NCBI RefSeq assembly: GCF_003574315.2
Contig: NZ_AP025739.1
Coordinates: forward strand, 6,758,001-6,822,000
From: Capsulimonas corticalis
GTDB lineage: Bacteria; Armatimonadota; Armatimonadia; Armatimonadales; Capsulimonadaceae
Direction of reading: 5' to 3'
Length of the DNA stretch: 64,000 nt
The number at the start of each line of letters is the position of its first letter. The stretch's first letter is position 1. Under the pieces are notes generated by a model. That model was not told where the DNA came from and did no database searches. It worked only from the letters and a program-made list of their open reading frames with translations. Shown piece by piece: positions 60,571-64,000 of the stretch. The translations under genes were made by a program, and so were the position numbers.

Positions 60571-61279
60571 CCGCCTCGCGGCCCTGGCGCTCTTTTGCGG
60601 CGCATCCTGCCTTGCGGGATGCGCCAGCGTCTCACCCCAGCATATCGCGGAGCGCAAGATCACCGGCGCGCTGCCGCGAATTCTCGGCCCCGCGCAATCC
60701 TACGATGTCCACGTCACCGGCGACGCCTTCGCCCTGTCCCGAGGCCGCGCCAAACGCGTCCAGATCGCCGGAACGCAAGTCCAGCTCACGCCGTCGCTCA
60801 CGATGGACAGTCTGAACCTCGACGCCTCTGACCTTTCCTTCGACACACAATCGAAGACGCTGCAAAACATCGGCGGCCTCGGCTTCCAGGCGTCGCTCGG
60901 CCAGGCCAGCCTCAACCGCCATCTCGCGCAAACCAAAGGCGCGGACTCCGGCCTGCAAGTCACCCTGCGCGAAAATGACATGGAAGCCTCCGTCCCCGTC
61001 TCCGTCCTCGGCCTGCGCACCACCGCCCGCCTCAGCGGCGGCCTCTCGCCCCACCCGGGCGCCGCGAGCAAACTCGATTTCCACGCCGACGGCGCCCACC
61101 TCGGCGTCGTCCCGCTCCCCGCCGCGCTGTTGAACGTCGCGCTGGACCGATTGAACCCGGTTCTGGATCTGAGCGAAGTGAAGATCCCGCTGTCCGTGAC
61201 CAGCGCGACCGTGGAGCATGGAATGCTGAAGGTGACGGGTACGGCGGAGGCGAGCCATCTCACATCGGGATCCCGATAA
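60527..61279 (+). CDS. DUF2993-type lipoprotein
   Basis: 250 residues starting inside the end of the PRC-barrel gene. The N-terminus is basic and ends in a lipobox-like LAGC (Cys near 31). The mature protein shows the DUF2993/LmeA-like features: a long beta-rich tubular domain with VHVTGDAFALSRGRAKRVQI, LTMDSLNLDASDLSFDTQSK, GFQASLGQASLNRHLAQT and VTLRENDMEASVPVSVLGLR. LmeA of mycobacteria acts on lipoglycans, but this family is broad. A short frame overlaps on the minus strand but is a shadow. Probably envelope lipid handling. Confidence 0.82.
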   Translation: MIPKHPNTTFRSPSSRLAALALFCGASCLAGCASVSPQHIAERKITGALPRILGPAQSYDVHVTGDAFALSRGRAKRVQIAGTQVQLTPSLTMDSLNLDASDLSFDTQSKTLQNIGGLGFQASLGQASLNRHLAQTKGADSGLQVTLRENDMEASVPVSVLGLRTTARLSGGLSPHPGAASKLDFHADGAHLGVVPLPAALLNVALDRLNPVLDLSEVKIPLSVTSATVEHGMLKVTGTAEASHLTSGSR

Positions 61280-61312
61280 CGGGACGTTGCCTTATCCCGG
61301 CCTGCTCCGGGG

Positions 61313-61529
61313 GCAAACCCACCCCGGCGCTTCGGCCGCCCCCGGGCAAACCCACCCCGGCGCTTCGCGCCACCCCTCCCGCCGACGGGAAGGGTTGGTA
61401 GGATTGCTTCTGACGAAAGCCGCCTGCGATAACACACTCTGAAATAACCCTTCCCGTCGGCGGGAGGGGTGGCGCGAAGCGCCGGGGTGGGTTTGCCCGG
61501 GGGCGGCCGAAGCGCCGGGGTGGGTTTGC
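61313..61529. repeat. Perfect 84-bp inverted repeat (copy D, related family)
   Basis: Arms 61313-61396 and 61446-61529 are perfectly complementary over 84 bp with a 49-nt spacer. Each arm holds two tandem units starting GCAAACCCACCCCGGCGCTT, then CCCTCCCGCCGACGGGAAGG. The layout (CCC-rich flanks, internal GGGAGGGG..CCCTTCCC palindrome) resembles copies A-C but the sequence differs. Fills the gap between the convergent DUF2993 and DUF1854 genes. Confidence 0.9.
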
Positions 61530-61588
61530 CGGGGCAAAGCCAGAAATAGGGACAAACGAGCGTCAGCGAGTTGAGGGGAGGGGGCTTC

Positions 61589-62137
61589 TCACATCACCTT
61601 CGACAGCACGTAGTAAGCCTTGCCCCCATACGCCGTGATATCCGGAAACTCGTACCGGCCGCCCTCGCTGTCCACCAGCATCAGACGATTGGGTCCCATC
61701 GAGAACGAATTGTCGCGCAGGCTGCGGACGACAAACCGTACGGGGCCGCGGTCGGTTTCGACGTCGAAAGTGGCGGAGCCGGACTTTTCGGAGACGCTGT
61801 GGACCTTGAGGACTTTGGGCGTAAAGTAGCGGCGGTCCAGAGCGGCCGTCGCGACGGCGCGGGATTCGGCGTCCAGGGATTTCAGGTCTCGGACGATCCC
61901 AATATCTTCGTCTTCTTCATCACGAAGGCCGATGTAGGCTTCGGGGTCCGAGAATGGGAAGGCGCGGGCGATCCGGACGGAGCGCCAGGAGAGTTCGCCT
62001 TCCAGAGTCAGGCGGATCGCAGCGTCGCTGGGATCGCTGTGGAAAAGGCGCACTTGCGACGGTTCGAGAAAACGGATCGCGAAGGGGTTGCGCTCTTCGG
62101 TCGTTTCGCTGTTTGGGATTGTGGGTTCAAAGTTCAT
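61589..62137 (-). CDS. DUF1854 family protein
   Basis: 182 residues, soluble and beta-rich. Family features: NPFAIRFLEPSQVRLFHSDP, RSVRIARAFPFSDPEAYIGL, EDEDIGIVRDLKSLD, VLKVHSVSEKSGSATFDVET and RFVVRSLRDNSFSMGPNRLM. DUF1854 genes are commonly found beside ABC exporters, as here. ATG 62137 overlaps the stop of the ABC gene by 11 bp (ATGAACTTTGA), implying translational coupling. It may be a regulatory or substrate-binding subunit of the transporter. Function unknown. Confidence 0.85.
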   Translation of the reverse strand: MNFEPTIPNSETTEERNPFAIRFLEPSQVRLFHSDPSDAAIRLTLEGELSWRSVRIARAFPFSDPEAYIGLRDEEDEDIGIVRDLKSLDAESRAVATAALDRRYFTPKVLKVHSVSEKSGSATFDVETDRGPVRFVVRSLRDNSFSMGPNRLMLVDSEGGRYEFPDITAYGGKAYYVLSKVM

Positions 62138-63998
62138 TGATCTGGTTTACCTCTCGCTGAAGATCGACCAGCTTGCGGAATACGCCGTCGGGCTTGGCGA
62201 GCAGTTCGTCGTGCGTGCCAAGCTCGACCAGCTTGCCGCGCTCGATCACCATCAGGCGATCGGCGTTACGCAGCGTGGACAGACGGTGAGCGATGGCGAA
62301 GGTGGTGCGGCCGGCGACGAGCCGGGCGATGGCGTCCTGAATCTTCTTCTCGGTCTGCGTATCGACTGAGGCCGTGGCTTCGTCGAGGATCAAGATGCGC
62401 GGATCGTGCAGGATCGCGCGGGCGATGGAGATCCGCTGGCGCTCGCCGCCGGAGAGGCGCGCTCCGCGCTCGCCGACAAAAGTATCGTAGCCATCCGGGA
62501 AGCGCATAATGAACTCATGCGCGTTCGCCGCCTTGGCCGCCTGCATGATCTCCTCAGGACCGGCGTCGGGATGCGCGTACTTGATGTTGTCCGCAATCGA
62601 CCCAGGGAACAGATACGGCTCCTGAAGCACCACGCCGATCTGCCGCCGCAGGTCGCCCAGATCGATCTTGCGGATATCGACGCCGTCGATCAAAATGGCG
62701 CCTTCCTTGACATCGTAGAACCGCGAGAGCAGATTGATGATCGTGGACTTGCCGGCGCCGGAATGGCCGACCAGGCCGATCATCTCCCCCGCCTTCACAT
62801 CGATCGAAACGCCGTCGAGCACCGGCTGGTTCTTGTCGTAGGAAAACCGAACGCTGCGCAGCTCGACATGGCCCTCGATGCGCGGCATGCGCACGGCGTC
62901 CTCGGCGCTCTGGATGTCGGGTTCGGCGTCGATGACTTCAAAGACGCGCTCGGCGCTGGCCGTCGAGCGGGACAGCCAGTCCGCGATACGCGTCATGCCC
63001 TGCAATGGCCCCAGCAGCATCGCGGTATACGAGAGAAACATGCCGAGGACGCCGAGGGTCATGCCCTCGGACGGCTTGTTGCTCAGATTGCCGAACACCT
63101 CGCGCCCGCCGATCAGCCAGATGATATAAACGCCGAGCGTCGTCACGAACTCGATCATCGGGAAGTATGTGGCGACGCCCATATCGTAATACGACGTCGC
63201 GTCGCGCAGTTTGGCCGATCGGTCCTCGAACTGATCCTTTTCGCGTTCTTCCTGCGCGAAGGCTTTCACGACGCGCACGCCGGAGAGCACGGAAGTCAGC
63301 GACGCCGACAGATTGCTGCGCAGGTAGTAGAGACGCACGAGACGGCCGCGCAGGCGCTTCCATGTGGCGTTGACCAGATAGACCGTGATCGGCACGGGGA
63401 TCAGCACCAGCAGCGTCAGCAGCCAGTTATACCGGAACATGATCACGAGGATGCCGACAATGGTCAGGGAGTTGACGAGAAAGAACTGGATCCCATCGAC
63501 CATGAAATTTTGCAGCTCGTTGACGTCCTGCGTGACGCGCGCGAGCAGGGATCCGGTCTGCCGCTTATCGTAGTAGCCGAGCGAAAGGTCCTGGAGACGG
63601 TTGTACGCCTGCGTACGCAGCACATAGACCATCCGGTTGGAGATCCAGGCCGCGAGGCGGCCGCGCCAGATCGTCAGCGCCCGCGAGAGCACGCTCACCA
63701 AAATCAGGCCCAGGACAATGCCGCCGATCCAGCCGAAGTGCTTGTGCGGCACGAGGACTTCGTCGGTGAGGCGCTGCTGGAAAATCGGCGGCACAACGCC
63801 CACCGCCGTTCCGGCCAGCATCAGCACCGCAATGAGGATGCACTGCATCCGGAACGGGAACGCATAGCTCAGAAGCCGGCGCAGCACCGCGCGCTTATCG
63901 ACGCACTTGACGCAGACATTGGTGTCGTCGGGAAGCGGATCGCCACACTTGGGGCAGACCTTGCGCTCTACATCCGCCGCAGATGTCTCCGGCGGCTC
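62127..63998 (-). CDS. ABC exporter with N-terminal zinc ribbon (5' end outside window)
   Basis: At least 623 residues; the frame runs to the window edge. In-frame residues upstream of the usual start read VCPKCGDPLPDDTNVCVKC, a zinc ribbon joined to the first membrane helix, so the true start is outside. Type I exporter fold with six helices (e.g. WIGGIVLGLILVSVLSRALT, NSLTIVGILVIMFRYNWLLT), then nucleotide-binding domain: Walker A GLVGHSGAGKSTIINLL, signature LSGGERQRISIARAIL, Walker B ILILDEATASVD and H-loop AHRLSTL. Probably a homodimeric lipid, peptide or drug exporter. Translationally coupled to DUF1854. Confidence 0.92.
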   Translation of the reverse strand, partial: EPPETSAADVERKVCPKCGDPLPDDTNVCVKCVDKRAVLRRLLSYAFPFRMQCILIAVLMLAGTAVGVVPPIFQQRLTDEVLVPHKHFGWIGGIVLGLILVSVLSRALTIWRGRLAAWISNRMVYVLRTQAYNRLQDLSLGYYDKRQTGSLLARVTQDVNELQNFMVDGIQFFLVNSLTIVGILVIMFRYNWLLTLLVLIPVPITVYLVNATWKRLRGRLVRLYYLRSNLSASLTSVLSGVRVVKAFAQEEREKDQFEDRSAKLRDATSYYDMGVATYFPMIEFVTTLGVYIIWLIGGREVFGNLSNKPSEGMTLGVLGMFLSYTAMLLGPLQGMTRIADWLSRSTASAERVFEVIDAEPDIQSAEDAVRMPRIEGHVELRSVRFSYDKNQPVLDGVSIDVKAGEMIGLVGHSGAGKSTIINLLSRFYDVKEGAILIDGVDIRKIDLGDLRRQIGVVLQEPYLFPGSIADNIKYAHPDAGPEEIMQAAKAANAHEFIMRFPDGYDTFVGERGARLSGGERQRISIARAILHDPRILILDEATASVDTQTEKKIQDAIARLVAGRTTFAIAHRLSTLRNADRLMVIERGKLVELGTHDELLAKPDGVFRKLVDLQREVNQINEL

Positions 63999-64000
63999 CT

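Overview
The window is G+C-rich, single-copy bacterial chromosome with no phage, IS transposase, CRISPR, tRNA or rRNA that I can see. Several traits point to Armatimonadota, possibly Capsulimonas-like: prepilin-type proteins with FTLIELL leaders and a C-terminal pilin-like (DUF1559-type) domain, many secreted glycoside hydrolases, LacI/AraC sugar regulators, PEP-CTERM and SdrD-type surface proteins, and sparse short operons. The phylum call is an inference from gene content, not a sequence match.

Layout. 1-4.4 kb: 3' end of phosphoglucomutase, a small exported protein, and a von Willebrand A protein followed by a second protein that together carry four YbjQ-like domains, then a 35-bp inverted repeat enclosing three smaller hairpins. 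4.4-10 kb: DUF72 and ankyrin proteins, a pilin-like protein, an ECF sigma factor with a putative anti-sigma factor, a PEP-CTERM surface protein and CsbD. 10-13.5 kb: an AraC regulator divergent from a secreted alpha-L-fucosidase, then a second pilin-like protein. 13.7-17.2 kb: a Thr/Glu-rich microprotein and three glycosyltransferases on the minus strand. 17.4-23.4 kb: a 1993-residue SdrD-type repeat protein. 24-30.1 kb: two GH26 mannanase-like genes, a UvrD-type helicase and a LacI regulator. 30.2-34.2 kb: two tandem paralogues made of three pilin-like modules plus a C-terminal repeat domain. 34.4-44.3 kb: sugar isomerase/epimerase, TPR lipoprotein, two FmdB zinc ribbons, an APC/KimA-like transporter, a candidate structured RNA with its own promoter, a second fucosidase, a stalk-domain surface protein and MurQ. 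44.3-55.5 kb: housekeeping genes (lepA, folK, rpmB) among membrane proteins, a lone GspF/PilC protein, a J-domain/TPR protein and a soluble MgtE-N/CBS protein. 55.7-64 kb: GH2 enzyme, two Tat-exported metallophosphoesterases, PRC-barrel and DUF2993 proteins, a DUF1854 protein and a zinc-ribbon ABC exporter running off the window.

Much of the content fits a saprophytic surface lifestyle: mannan, fucose and galactoside-type hydrolases with nearby sugar regulators, large adhesin-like proteins, wall recycling (MurQ) and glycan synthesis. Three near-identical palindromic intergenic elements (about 155 bp) and one with perfect 84-bp arms show that non-coding repeats are dispersed between genes.

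The least explained signals are the structured, promoter-driven region at 38.9-39.15 kb with a 13-codon reading frame, the branched palindrome at 4.19-4.36 kb, the palindromic repeat family, and the processing-site-less triple-pilin/repeat-domain paralogues. All functional statements rest on reading motifs by eye; no database search was run.
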